A stretch of 50,886 nt of DNA, from positions 1 through 50,886 of the forward strand of contig JAFVCB010000001.1 in the NCBI GenBank assembly GCA_017479555.1, written 5' to 3'. Positions 23,974-32,017 of this stretch are shown in pieces; positions within the stretch are counted from its first letter, which is position 1; each line of letters starts with the position of its first letter. The position numbers and the translations under genes were made by a program. The notes beneath the pieces are model-generated. The model did no database searches, was not told where the DNA came from, and was given only the letters and a program-made list of their open reading frames with translations. Source of the DNA: Bacteroidaceae bacterium. GTDB taxonomy: Bacteria > Bacteroidota > Bacteroidia > Bacteroidales > Bacteroidaceae.

Positions 23974-25347
23974 ATGAAAAAGCATAGTATGTTTCGCACC
24001 TGCCTACTTGTCGTGCTTGTCGTCGCAGGCCTGCTCCTACTCAGCGGGCTGCCCGACTGGGGCGTAGGGGAGTGGGAAGCGCGTCGAGTGGATCTGCTCA
24101 GCGACGTGTTGCCCCCCGATTCGAGCCAGATGCCCCCCGTCGTGGCCGAGATACCTATCCCTGCCGACAGCTGCAAGCCTGGTGTGACGTGTATCAGCGA
24201 CTTCGCTACCGAAGAAGCCGAGAACATGTCGCTCTTCTACGAGGCGCTCAACGAAGCCTCCCAGCGCGTGGTGCGCATAGCCTATATCGGCGACAGTTTC
24301 ATAGAGGGCGATATCCTCACCGACCAACTCCGCGACTTGCTGCAAGCCCACTACGGCGGTATGGGTGTGGGCTACGTAGGGCTGAATCATGTGGCCGTGG
24401 CGGGGCGAAAGACTATCGTGCAGAGCCGTTCGGGAGTGGAGATGCACAGCGCCGTGGACAAACACTTCGATGCCACACTGCCCGACCTGAGTGGCTACTA
24501 CTTCGTGCCGCAAGGCACTGTCAACGTCAGTCTGCGCGGCAACAGCGAGTATAGCTCACGCTTGGAGCGCGCCGACGTGTCGCAGTTCATACTGCTCACA
24601 CGCGGCCAGCCCGCCACACTGACCGCTACGAACGAGGCAGGACAGACACAGCACTTCACCACAGCCAGCGGCACATCCCTGCAAGCCGTTACGTTTCAAG
24701 CCCCCATGCACAGCGTAGCGTGGACCATGTCGCAGAGTAGCGGCGTTATACCTTACGCCGTGACCATGGAGGGACGCACGGGCATCGTGGTTGATAACCT
24801 GTCGCTGCGTGGTTCTTCAGGACTTCCCCTCATGGTCATACCGACCGAGCGGCTCAATGAGCTGAACAGCATTCGCCACTACGACCTCGTGGTGCTCCAA
24901 TTTGGGCTGAACGTGATGCTTCGCGGCAAAACCAACTACTCGGCCTACGGCGAGCAGTTGCAGCGCGTCATCGACCATCTGAGGACTTCGATGCCCACCA
25001 CAGCGTTCCTCGTGATGGGCATCGGCGACCGAGGCGGTAAGCTCCGCACGGGCGAGATAGGTACGATGCCCGAAGTGGTGCCCCTGCAAGAAGCACAGGC
25101 TACCGCAGCAGCAGCGACGGGCGTGGCCTTTTGGAATACCTACGAAGCGATGGGCGGTGAGGGCAGCATGATAGGCTTTGCGCAAGCGAAGCCCGTGATG
25201 GCTGCAAAAGACTATACCCACATCAACGAGGCTGGAGGCGCGCGCATCGCTCGTTTGATATACGATGCGATGGTGTGGGGACACGAGCTGTACAACCTCA
25301 AGCACCATCCATCGCTCGCTGCGCCCAATCAAGACGAAACCCCTTAG
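23974..25347 (+). CDS. Membrane-anchored SGNH/GDSL esterase or acetyltransferase, 457 aa
   Basis: A protein with an N-terminal membrane anchor (about residues 8-26) and an extracytoplasmic SGNH-hydrolase fold. Catalytic blocks: AYIGDSFIEGD with Ser108, LQFGLNVML providing the GxN asparagine, and KDYTHINEAG providing the Asp/His pair near residue 418. A beta-rich insertion between the first and third blocks (about residues 170-290) resembles the carbohydrate-binding arrangement of AlgX/AlgJ-like proteins. Together with the second SGNH gene (33 bases on) and the MBOAT it probably transfers acetyl groups to a periplasmic or surface polymer. The polymer is unknown. Confidence 0.75.
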   Translation: MKKHSMFRTCLLVVLVVAGLLLLSGLPDWGVGEWEARRVDLLSDVLPPDSSQMPPVVAEIPIPADSCKPGVTCISDFATEEAENMSLFYEALNEASQRVVRIAYIGDSFIEGDILTDQLRDLLQAHYGGMGVGYVGLNHVAVAGRKTIVQSRSGVEMHSAVDKHFDATLPDLSGYYFVPQGTVNVSLRGNSEYSSRLERADVSQFILLTRGQPATLTATNEAGQTQHFTTASGTSLQAVTFQAPMHSVAWTMSQSSGVIPYAVTMEGRTGIVVDNLSLRGSSGLPLMVIPTERLNELNSIRHYDLVVLQFGLNVMLRGKTNYSAYGEQLQRVIDHLRTSMPTTAFLVMGIGDRGGKLRTGEIGTMPEVVPLQEAQATAAAATGVAFWNTYEAMGGEGSMIGFAQAKPVMAAKDYTHINEAGGARIARLIYDAMVWGHELYNLKHHPSLAAPNQDETP

Positions 25348-25380
25348 TACCTCCAAGCACCTATGTACGATATTCAGCCT

Positions 25381-26253
25381 ATGAAGACGGTTTTTCGTTC
25401 ATTCAGATACCTCTGTCTCGGCCTGTTGTTAGCACTTGTTCCGATGTGTACTGCTGCACAAACGCCCGACAGCACGGCTACCCACACCACAGATAGCCTC
25501 GAGGCGCAGCTCCAAGCGTCAGCCGAAGATGGGCATCGCTCAGCCGCCATTCCCGCATCGTTCAGAGGGGTGGGCGACAATGTGATACAAGATTTCTCGG
25601 AGCACCTCTATCCCATCTTCATGGCTCTCTTGGACATCTCCGAAGGCGAGTACCTCGACTCGCTGCGCGTGATGCATATCGGCGACAGCCATATCCGCGG
25701 GCATATCTATCCGCAGACATTCGGGCAGAAACTTGCTGGTAAATTCGGTGCGGTGCGCTACCGCGACTTGGGTATCAATGGTGCCACGTTCAGCTCGTAT
25801 ATGCGAAGCGATAAACTCAACAGCGTGTATGCTTGGCAGCCCGACTTGGTCATCATCTCCTTTGGTACGAACGAGGCCTACGATACCAATTATTCTCCCG
25901 AGCGACACTATCGGCAGATTGACGAACTCGTTGTGGCGCTGCAAGAAAATCTGCCCTACACGTGCCTACTCTTCACCACGCCTGCGGGTTGCTACCTGCG
26001 CGGTGGTCGTCACAATCCCAACAACGAACGCTGTGCGCAGACGCTCATCAACTATGCGCGCGACCACGGACTGGCCATCTACGACCTCTTTGCCGCAAGC
26101 GGTGGACCCACGCAGGCTTGCAGCAACTGGAAGCGCAGTGGCATGATGCGCCCAGACGGAGTGCATTTCACCGCCGAGGGCTATCGCACGCAGGGCAATA
26201 TGCTCTTCGATGCCTTTATAAAAGCCTACGAGGAAGCCCTCAACGATTTGTAA
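25381..26253 (+). CDS. Secreted SGNH/GDSL hydrolase-fold protein, 290 aa
   Basis: The signal peptide ends MCTAA near residue 26. All SGNH blocks are present: VMHIGDSHIRGH with Ser103, SFGTNEAYD with the GxN asparagine, and DGVHFTAEGYR with the Asp/His pair near residue 262. It is a shorter, compact relative of the protein upstream. It is likely the soluble partner that finally acetylates (or trims acetyl from) the polymer, by analogy with AlgJ/AlgX or PatB. The ATG at 25381 begins the signal peptide; the frame from 25363 adds six residues. The MBOAT gene follows after 27 bases. Confidence 0.8.
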   Translation: MKTVFRSFRYLCLGLLLALVPMCTAAQTPDSTATHTTDSLEAQLQASAEDGHRSAAIPASFRGVGDNVIQDFSEHLYPIFMALLDISEGEYLDSLRVMHIGDSHIRGHIYPQTFGQKLAGKFGAVRYRDLGINGATFSSYMRSDKLNSVYAWQPDLVIISFGTNEAYDTNYSPERHYRQIDELVVALQENLPYTCLLFTTPAGCYLRGGRHNPNNERCAQTLINYARDHGLAIYDLFAASGGPTQACSNWKRSGMMRPDGVHFTAEGYRTQGNMLFDAFIKAYEEALNDL

Positions 26254-26280
26254 ACCTTTCCTTCAAACCACAGCGAAGAC

Positions 26281-27765
26281 GTGCTCAACGATATAGTCAC
26301 CCAGCTCTGTAGTCTACTGCGCTACGACGCAGCCGCCCCGATGTTGTTCAACAGCGGCTTGTTCCTATGGCTCTTTCTGATATTCACAGTAGTCTATGCA
26401 TCGCTGCAATATCGCACCACGGCGCGCCTGCTCTTCGTGACGCTGTTTTCTTACTACTTCTACTATAAAAGCAGTGGCGTATACTTTGTGCTCTTGGCCG
26501 TGGTGAGTACAGCCGACTTTGTGCTGGCACGCGCCATCTCGCACACCACGTTAAAGTGGAAGCGTCGGCTATGGGTTACGCTCAGTTTAGGACTCAACCT
26601 CGGGCTTTTGGGTTATTTCAAATACACCAACTTCTTGGGCGAATCCTTTGCCGCCTTGCTGGGAGGGAGCTTTCAGCCCGCCGACATCTTTTTGCCCGTA
26701 GGCATCAGTTTCTTCACGTTCCAAAGTCTGTCGTATACGCTCGATGTGTATCGTGGACAGATTCAACCCCTCAGCCGTCCGCTCGACTACTTCTTCTACG
26801 TCAGTTTCTTTCCCCAATTGGTGGCAGGCCCCATCGTTCGCGCGCGCGACTTTATTCCACAGATACGTCGCCCGCTCGTGCTGTCCAGCACGATGATGGG
26901 AGAGGCTGTGGTATTGATAGCAGGCGGTCTGGTCAAGAAAGCCATCATCAGCGACTACATCAGTACCAACTTCGTAGACCGTGTGTTCGATAATCCGTTG
27001 CTCTACAGTGGGGTGGAAAATCTCACGGCTATCTATGGCTATGCGCTCCAAATCTATTGCGACTTCAGCGGATACAGCGACATGGCCATCGGTATCGCAC
27101 TGTTGCTCGGCTTTCGTTTCCCCGACAATTTCCGTTCGCCCTATAAGAGTACGAGCGTCACCGACTTTTGGCGACGCTGGCACATCAGCCTGTCGTCGTG
27201 GCTGCGCGACTACCTATATATATCCCTCGGCGGCAATCGGCTCGGCAAGGTGCGTCAATACATCAACCTGATGCTCACGATGCTGCTCGGCGGTTTGTGG
27301 CACGGGGCTTCGTGGAACTTCGTGCTGTGGGGCGGTATGCACGGTGCAGCACTGGCCATACACAAATGGTGGATGGGTGTTACGCATCAGGTGCGTGGCG
27401 GAACAGCACTGAGCGGTTGGCGTCGCGTAGCCGCCATACTGGTGACGTTCCACTTCGTTTGTGTGACGTGGGTGTTTTTCCGTAGCAGTACGTTGGAGAC
27501 GTGCTGGAATATGTTTGGGCAAATTGGCTCAAACTTCAATCTCTCCATATTGCCGCAGCTGCTCTCTGGGTATGCGCCAGCGATGGTACTCATCGCACTG
27601 GGCTATCTACTGCACTTCACCCCTCACAGCTGGGCGCGCCGCGTGCAGGCTTCCATGGCGCTTCAGCCGCTGTGGGTAAAGGCATTGCTGCTGATTGTTG
27701 TAGCCTATATCGTGATACAAGTCAAAGGTAGCGACGTACAGCCTTTCATTTATTTCCAATTCTAA
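26281..27765 (+). CDS. MBOAT family O-acyltransferase (AlgI/DltB-like)
   Basis: A 494-residue polytopic inner-membrane acyltransferase that moves acetyl groups from the cytoplasm across the membrane. Family motifs: MLFNSGLFLWLFL at residue 21, PVGISFFTFQSLSYTLDVYRG, FFPQLVAGPIVRA, DFSGYSDMAIG, and the catalytic stretch GLWHGASWNFVLWGGMHG near residue 338, with both conserved histidines. Translation probably starts at GTG 26281, since related Bacteroidota proteins carry about 20 residues ahead of MLFNS; ATG 26341 is the alternative. Last gene of the three-gene cassette, convergent with the patatin gene. Confidence 0.9.
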   Translation: MLNDIVTQLCSLLRYDAAAPMLFNSGLFLWLFLIFTVVYASLQYRTTARLLFVTLFSYYFYYKSSGVYFVLLAVVSTADFVLARAISHTTLKWKRRLWVTLSLGLNLGLLGYFKYTNFLGESFAALLGGSFQPADIFLPVGISFFTFQSLSYTLDVYRGQIQPLSRPLDYFFYVSFFPQLVAGPIVRARDFIPQIRRPLVLSSTMMGEAVVLIAGGLVKKAIISDYISTNFVDRVFDNPLLYSGVENLTAIYGYALQIYCDFSGYSDMAIGIALLLGFRFPDNFRSPYKSTSVTDFWRRWHISLSSWLRDYLYISLGGNRLGKVRQYINLMLTMLLGGLWHGASWNFVLWGGMHGAALAIHKWWMGVTHQVRGGTALSGWRRVAAILVTFHFVCVTWVFFRSSTLETCWNMFGQIGSNFNLSILPQLLSGYAPAMVLIALGYLLHFTPHSWARRVQASMALQPLWVKALLLIVVAYIVIQVKGSDVQPFIYFQF

Positions 27766-27792
27766 ACAGCGCGCTCGGGTTACTGACAAGGG

Positions 27793-28770
27793 CTAAGGCT
27801 CTTGGTCTATCAACGTCTTGAGCATGCGTATCTGAGGCAGCATGCTCCGCGCATGAGCCTCTCCGATGGCTATCATCTTGTCGATGGCACGACGCGAGAA
27901 ACTCTCTACGCCGTATCCGTCGAGCCGCGGGTTGAAGTAGAGATTGATGTCGGCACGTGCTGCGACATAGTTGGCACGGTCGTCGATGCCTAAGTAGCTG
28001 CGCACTTGCTGCCAAAAGGTGGTTTCGCGCTGGAGGTCAGTGCCTTGTTGGGCTAAGTCGATGGCAATGACATATTTTGCGCCCATGGCACGCGCCACGT
28101 TCACAGGCAGATTGTTGACAATGCCTCCATCGATGAGACGCTGCGCCCCGATGTCTACGGGCGTGAAAAAAATGGGCAGCGACATGCTGGCGCGCATGGC
28201 TAAGGCCAAAGACCCCGAGGAGAGGTCTGCCTCGCGCATCGTTTTGATGTCGAAGGCCACGGCTCGAAACGGGCGTTGCAGGCTGTCGAACGAGATGCTG
28301 TCGCAGCCAGGCGTGAGCGCAGTGAGATAATCTACCACGTTGTGCCCACGCACCAAGCCCCAGCGCGGTGCTTCGCCGTCGCGCCGTGTACCCCACAGCG
28401 GAATGCCGAATACGCGTAGTCCACCATCGTCGTACTCCAAGGGCTGCGATGCCCGCGAGTGGTCGCGGTCGGAGAGCAAATCCATCCAGTTGGGCGCACG
28501 CATGATGCTGTCGAGAGTCTGCGCATCGTACCCGTAGGCGTACAGGCCGCCAATGAGCGCACCGATACTTGTGCCAACAACCATATCCACCTTGATGCCC
28601 TCGGCCTCCAAGACTTTCATCACACCAATCTCTGCCGCACCTTTGGCACCGCCGCCACCCAGCACGAGAGCAACTTTGCCACGTTGGGCTGAAAGCGATA
28701 GGCTGAACAGGAGAAGCAACAGCGTGATGCCTATATGCAGCGCACGAGTGGGAAGGGTGTTGGTTCGCAT
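27793..28770 (-). CDS. Patatin-like phospholipase
   Basis: A 325-residue lipid acyl hydrolase with a signal peptide ending SLSLSAQ near residue 29, so probably periplasmic or outer-membrane associated. The oxyanion motif GGGGAKGAAEIG is at residues 38-49, the nucleophile Ser68 is in GTSIGAL, and the dyad aspartate is in IDGGIVNNLP. The C-terminal barrel seen in RssA/PlpD-type patatins is absent or very short, so this is the core hydrolase only. Start chosen at 28770, where the signal peptide begins; the longer frame is a leader artefact. Confidence 0.9.
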   Translation of the reverse strand: MRTNTLPTRALHIGITLLLLLFSLSLSAQRGKVALVLGGGGAKGAAEIGVMKVLEAEGIKVDMVVGTSIGALIGGLYAYGYDAQTLDSIMRAPNWMDLLSDRDHSRASQPLEYDDGGLRVFGIPLWGTRRDGEAPRWGLVRGHNVVDYLTALTPGCDSISFDSLQRPFRAVAFDIKTMREADLSSGSLALAMRASMSLPIFFTPVDIGAQRLIDGGIVNNLPVNVARAMGAKYVIAIDLAQQGTDLQRETTFWQQVRSYLGIDDRANYVAARADINLYFNPRLDGYGVESFSRRAIDKMIAIGEAHARSMLPQIRMLKTLIDQEP

Positions 28771-28855
28771 AGGGAAATAGTTATGCGCGAGCGCACGTGG
28801 TGTATATATATAATATGGTATAGGGACAATGGTGAAGGGACACACCGAAGAGGGA

Positions 28856-30949
28856 CTAACTACGATGCCGCTGCGAATGTGTCTTCTTGCGCGGCTGAAT
28901 GCGCCATCGCAGTTGCAAAGATATATCATTCTTCCAAGAAGAACGGATGAGTTGTGTAGAAGAACTGATTTCGTTGCGATTGAAGTAGTGCGTGCTACCT
29001 ACTTTGATGCCGCCCTCAATGCCCCAAAGCAAGTGAGCCGTGACGGTGAGAGCAAGTCGCATACCGTGGTAATAGAAAGAGGGAATACCACCCTGATAGA
29101 GCAGTTGTGGCTCGTAGGCATAAAGCGCACTTTGGTAATCGTCGCTCATAAAGACCGAAGCAAACCCGCCACATTTTATTCCTTTCCCAATCTGCCAAGC
29201 TGAACGTATGGCTGCCATCCATCCCCAAGCGTTCTCGCCCCATTGTGGCATGCGCAGCGAGGCGGTTAGCATGGGTATCAGACTGAATTTGTCGCGCTGA
29301 AGCGTCAGGCGAGCCGTAGCACGATGGGTGTTGACGAATTGTGTGAGTTCGTTATGCCCCGTGATGCCTCGTTCCTTGGTCTTGAAACGATAGGTGAACT
29401 GAGCCGTCGCCAGGCGATTCACCTTGTAGTCAGCGCGCAGATAAGCAGCAAGTCCGCGTGTTCGCTGATGATTGAGATAGGTGGGGGCAGGCAGCACGAA
29501 GGCATCGATGTACGACGTAAGCACAAGGCGACGCCCCATCTGCGCTGTGCCACCGATGATGGCGCCATGCTCATTGGCTGTGCGCGACGCTTCGGAAACG
29601 ATGTGGCCGTACAGACTCACAAAGCGCGACGAGAGATGACGGTGCTGGAAGAATAGGTGTAGCTCGTCAGTAGCTTTGAAGCGTATCAAGGCTGTATAGG
29701 CCATGTGCAACTTGTGGTCAAAAGCGGCCTCGCCACCAATGTCCCAGCGAGCCGTATGATAGGTGTAGTCTGCCGAGAGTCCCATTGCCCTGCGGCCACG
29801 AAAATAGCCCGCGTTGTAGTATTGTGGTGTGGGGCTTACGGGCTTTGTATATTGTGTGGCGTATGCCGTAAGTCCTAAGGCGAACGACGAAGTCTGATAG
29901 GACGCATGCGCCCCCGCACTGAATGCCTTTGCGTAGTCTTTGCGTGTGAGTTCAGCCTGGGTGCGATGAAGTCCTGTGGTCTGCAACGTGCGTATGGTGT
30001 CGTTCGAGAAAGATGCGTCGAGCGAGCGATAGGATAGGAACAAGGCCGTTTCAAAACGCCCAAACGAAAAGCGTGTGGCTATGCCGCGAAAGAAATTGTT
30101 TTCCTCCGTCGCCGTGTGAGCCTTGAGCCGAAACCTATTCTGCACCGCACTGTTGGCAAGCATTGTCCGACCGAGGAGGAAACCGTTTCCGAAGAGCAAG
30201 CCTTGGCCTGCACTGATATTATAGTCGCCCACAATCCACTCCGCGTTTTGTCCCTGATGGTGTACAAAGAAAGATGCGTAGTCGTAGGGCTTGTTGCCTT
30301 GAGCAGCAAAAGGCTCACCAGCGTCTTTCTCCAATGTGAAACCATACGCCCACGTCTTACCATATTTATAGCGCATACGTACCACGTTGCGCAAGCCGTT
30401 GCCATAGTATACACGATTGGGATAGCGCGCCAGTTCTGAAGCGGTGTGCGCCCTATTGCCCTCGCGGGTGTAGAGAGGCACGTCGAGCTGCGTGCTAAGT
30501 TCGTATTTGCCCTGTGTGAGTTGCTGAATGAGGGAGGGACGCGCCGTTTCGCGCTCACCGATGTAGACAAAGAGTGGCAGGTAGAGACGCTCAGCGTAGG
30601 AAAGCGAGGGGATGAGCAAGAGTTCGCCAAGTGAGAGAAAGGCACGCTTGTCGCGATACTGTACGATAGCGTCTGCTTGGTGACTGCTGATGAAGGGGAG
30701 TTGCAGCAAGTCTTCGCGCGAACAAGTATTGAGGTTGAGCGGTGAGACGTGTAGCTCTTCGAGTTGTTCGTAGACGGCAAGCCTTTCGGTAGCATCCATG
30801 TCCTCCGTCGCATCGTCGTCCTCGAAGAAGATTTCTACAAACTCGCTCCACGAGATGCTGTCGCGGCGCGCTGGTTGAGCTGATGCAGCGATAGTGATAC
30901 CCAACAGAAAGAGTAGCGTGAAAACTATTCGTGAAGCTGAGACAGACAT
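28856..30949 (-). CDS. Helix-hairpin-helix protein with outer-membrane barrel-like C-terminus
   Basis: A 697-residue exported protein (signal peptide ending TIAASA near residue 24). After an acidic segment (residues 40-56) come two helix-hairpin-helix units at about residues 70-100 and 101-127: LNLNTCSREDLLQLPFIS is the ComEA-type motif and SLGELLLIPSLS the second. From about residue 150 to the end the sequence alternates polar and hydrophobic residues with many Tyr/Phe/Arg (GYFRGRRAMGLSADYTYH, DISLQLRWRI at the end), like an outer-membrane beta barrel. The combination is common in Bacteroidota and uncharacterised; DNA handling at the outer membrane is a reasonable guess only. Confidence 0.75.
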   Translation of the reverse strand: MSVSASRIVFTLLFLLGITIAASAQPARRDSISWSEFVEIFFEDDDATEDMDATERLAVYEQLEELHVSPLNLNTCSREDLLQLPFISSHQADAIVQYRDKRAFLSLGELLLIPSLSYAERLYLPLFVYIGERETARPSLIQQLTQGKYELSTQLDVPLYTREGNRAHTASELARYPNRVYYGNGLRNVVRMRYKYGKTWAYGFTLEKDAGEPFAAQGNKPYDYASFFVHHQGQNAEWIVGDYNISAGQGLLFGNGFLLGRTMLANSAVQNRFRLKAHTATEENNFFRGIATRFSFGRFETALFLSYRSLDASFSNDTIRTLQTTGLHRTQAELTRKDYAKAFSAGAHASYQTSSFALGLTAYATQYTKPVSPTPQYYNAGYFRGRRAMGLSADYTYHTARWDIGGEAAFDHKLHMAYTALIRFKATDELHLFFQHRHLSSRFVSLYGHIVSEASRTANEHGAIIGGTAQMGRRLVLTSYIDAFVLPAPTYLNHQRTRGLAAYLRADYKVNRLATAQFTYRFKTKERGITGHNELTQFVNTHRATARLTLQRDKFSLIPMLTASLRMPQWGENAWGWMAAIRSAWQIGKGIKCGGFASVFMSDDYQSALYAYEPQLLYQGGIPSFYYHGMRLALTVTAHLLWGIEGGIKVGSTHYFNRNEISSSTQLIRSSWKNDISLQLRWRIQPRKKTHSQRHRS

Positions 30950-30991
30950 ACCGCACAGGTTCTTTGACAAAACTAAGCGAGCCAACGAAAC

Positions 30992-31960
30992 TCATCGCAA
31001 GCGCAACTGATCGCCCACAGTGGGGATGTAGTCTGTGGATAGTTTGTTGAGCTTATAGAGCGAACGGGTGCGCATACCATAGCGTTGTGCGATGAGGTGT
31101 AGACTCTCGTTGGGTTGAACAACGTGTACGCGACCTTTGTATCGCTTATCGGCATACACTTTCTTTTGCACCAAATATACACGCTCGCCAACCGCAGGCT
31201 CGTAGCCTTTGCGCACTTCGTTGTAGCGACGAAGCGCACTGCGCCGCACTCCCCAGCGTTGCGCGATGAGCTGATACGTGTCGCCTGCTTGCGCTTCTAC
31301 ATAGTATGCACCGTTTTCCATCTTCACGCGCTGCCCACGCTGTGCCACCGTCTGGGAGGACTGCGAAGCAGGGCGTGTCTGTGTAGTGCGCGCACCATCG
31401 TGCTGTCCCCGTGCGGTGGTGGCATCCGCAGCAGTCTGACTGCTTGTGGGCTTGTCGAAACGTGTTAAGTCGTACGTCTCAATGAGTTGTATGAGACGTT
31501 CGGCATACGTAGGGCTTGTGGCATAACCAGCGGCTTTCAAGCCGTGTGCCCAACTGCGGTAATCGGTGATGGGAAGCTCAAAGAGCGAAGAGTAACGCCC
31601 ACGACGGCTCAAAAATAGAGAGTGGTCGGCATAGCTCTCAGCGGCATCGGCATAAACGCGAAAACGCTCGTTGGGCGCATCGTCGTCCTTCAGCATATAA
31701 GGGCCATGCCAATCGCTGCCAGCCTTGATGCCAAAATGATTGTTGCCACGGGTAGCTAACACACTCTTGCCCGCTCCGCTCTCGAGCAAGCCCTGAGCCA
31801 GTGTGATGCTTGCAGGTATACCGTGAGCCTGCATCTCGGCCACGGCGACGGGCGCAAAGCGTTCTATGTAGGCCTCAAATTGTGGGCTGCGCTGTGCCGA
31901 GGCTGCTGAACTCAGTAGCCAAATCCAAGCGATGCATGCCGAGAAGAGCGTGTTTTTCAT
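30992..31960 (-). CDS. Glucosaminidase with two LysM domains
   Basis: A 322-residue exported peptidoglycan hydrolase. Signal peptide ends SSAASAQ near residue 23. The glucosaminidase domain (about residues 40-165, GH73-like) has SITLAQGLLESGAGKS with catalytic Glu60 and GNNHFGIKAGSDW. Two LysM repeats follow, at about residues 218-260 (EAQAGDTYQLIAQRWGV) and 277-320 (VVQPNESLHLIAQRYGM), which bind N-acetylglucosamine chains. It should cut glycan strands during growth or division. Situated between the HhH gene and yidC on the same strand, with gaps of 42 and 57 bases. Confidence 0.92.
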   Translation of the reverse strand: MKNTLFSACIAWIWLLSSAASAQRSPQFEAYIERFAPVAVAEMQAHGIPASITLAQGLLESGAGKSVLATRGNNHFGIKAGSDWHGPYMLKDDDAPNERFRVYADAAESYADHSLFLSRRGRYSSLFELPITDYRSWAHGLKAAGYATSPTYAERLIQLIETYDLTRFDKPTSSQTAADATTARGQHDGARTTQTRPASQSSQTVAQRGQRVKMENGAYYVEAQAGDTYQLIAQRWGVRRSALRRYNEVRKGYEPAVGERVYLVQKKVYADKRYKGRVHVVQPNESLHLIAQRYGMRTRSLYKLNKLSTDYIPTVGDQLRLR

Positions 31961-32017
31961 AGCCTACATACCATTGGAAACACCGACGAACGCACTGCCT
32001 TATGGGTGGCAGCGACC

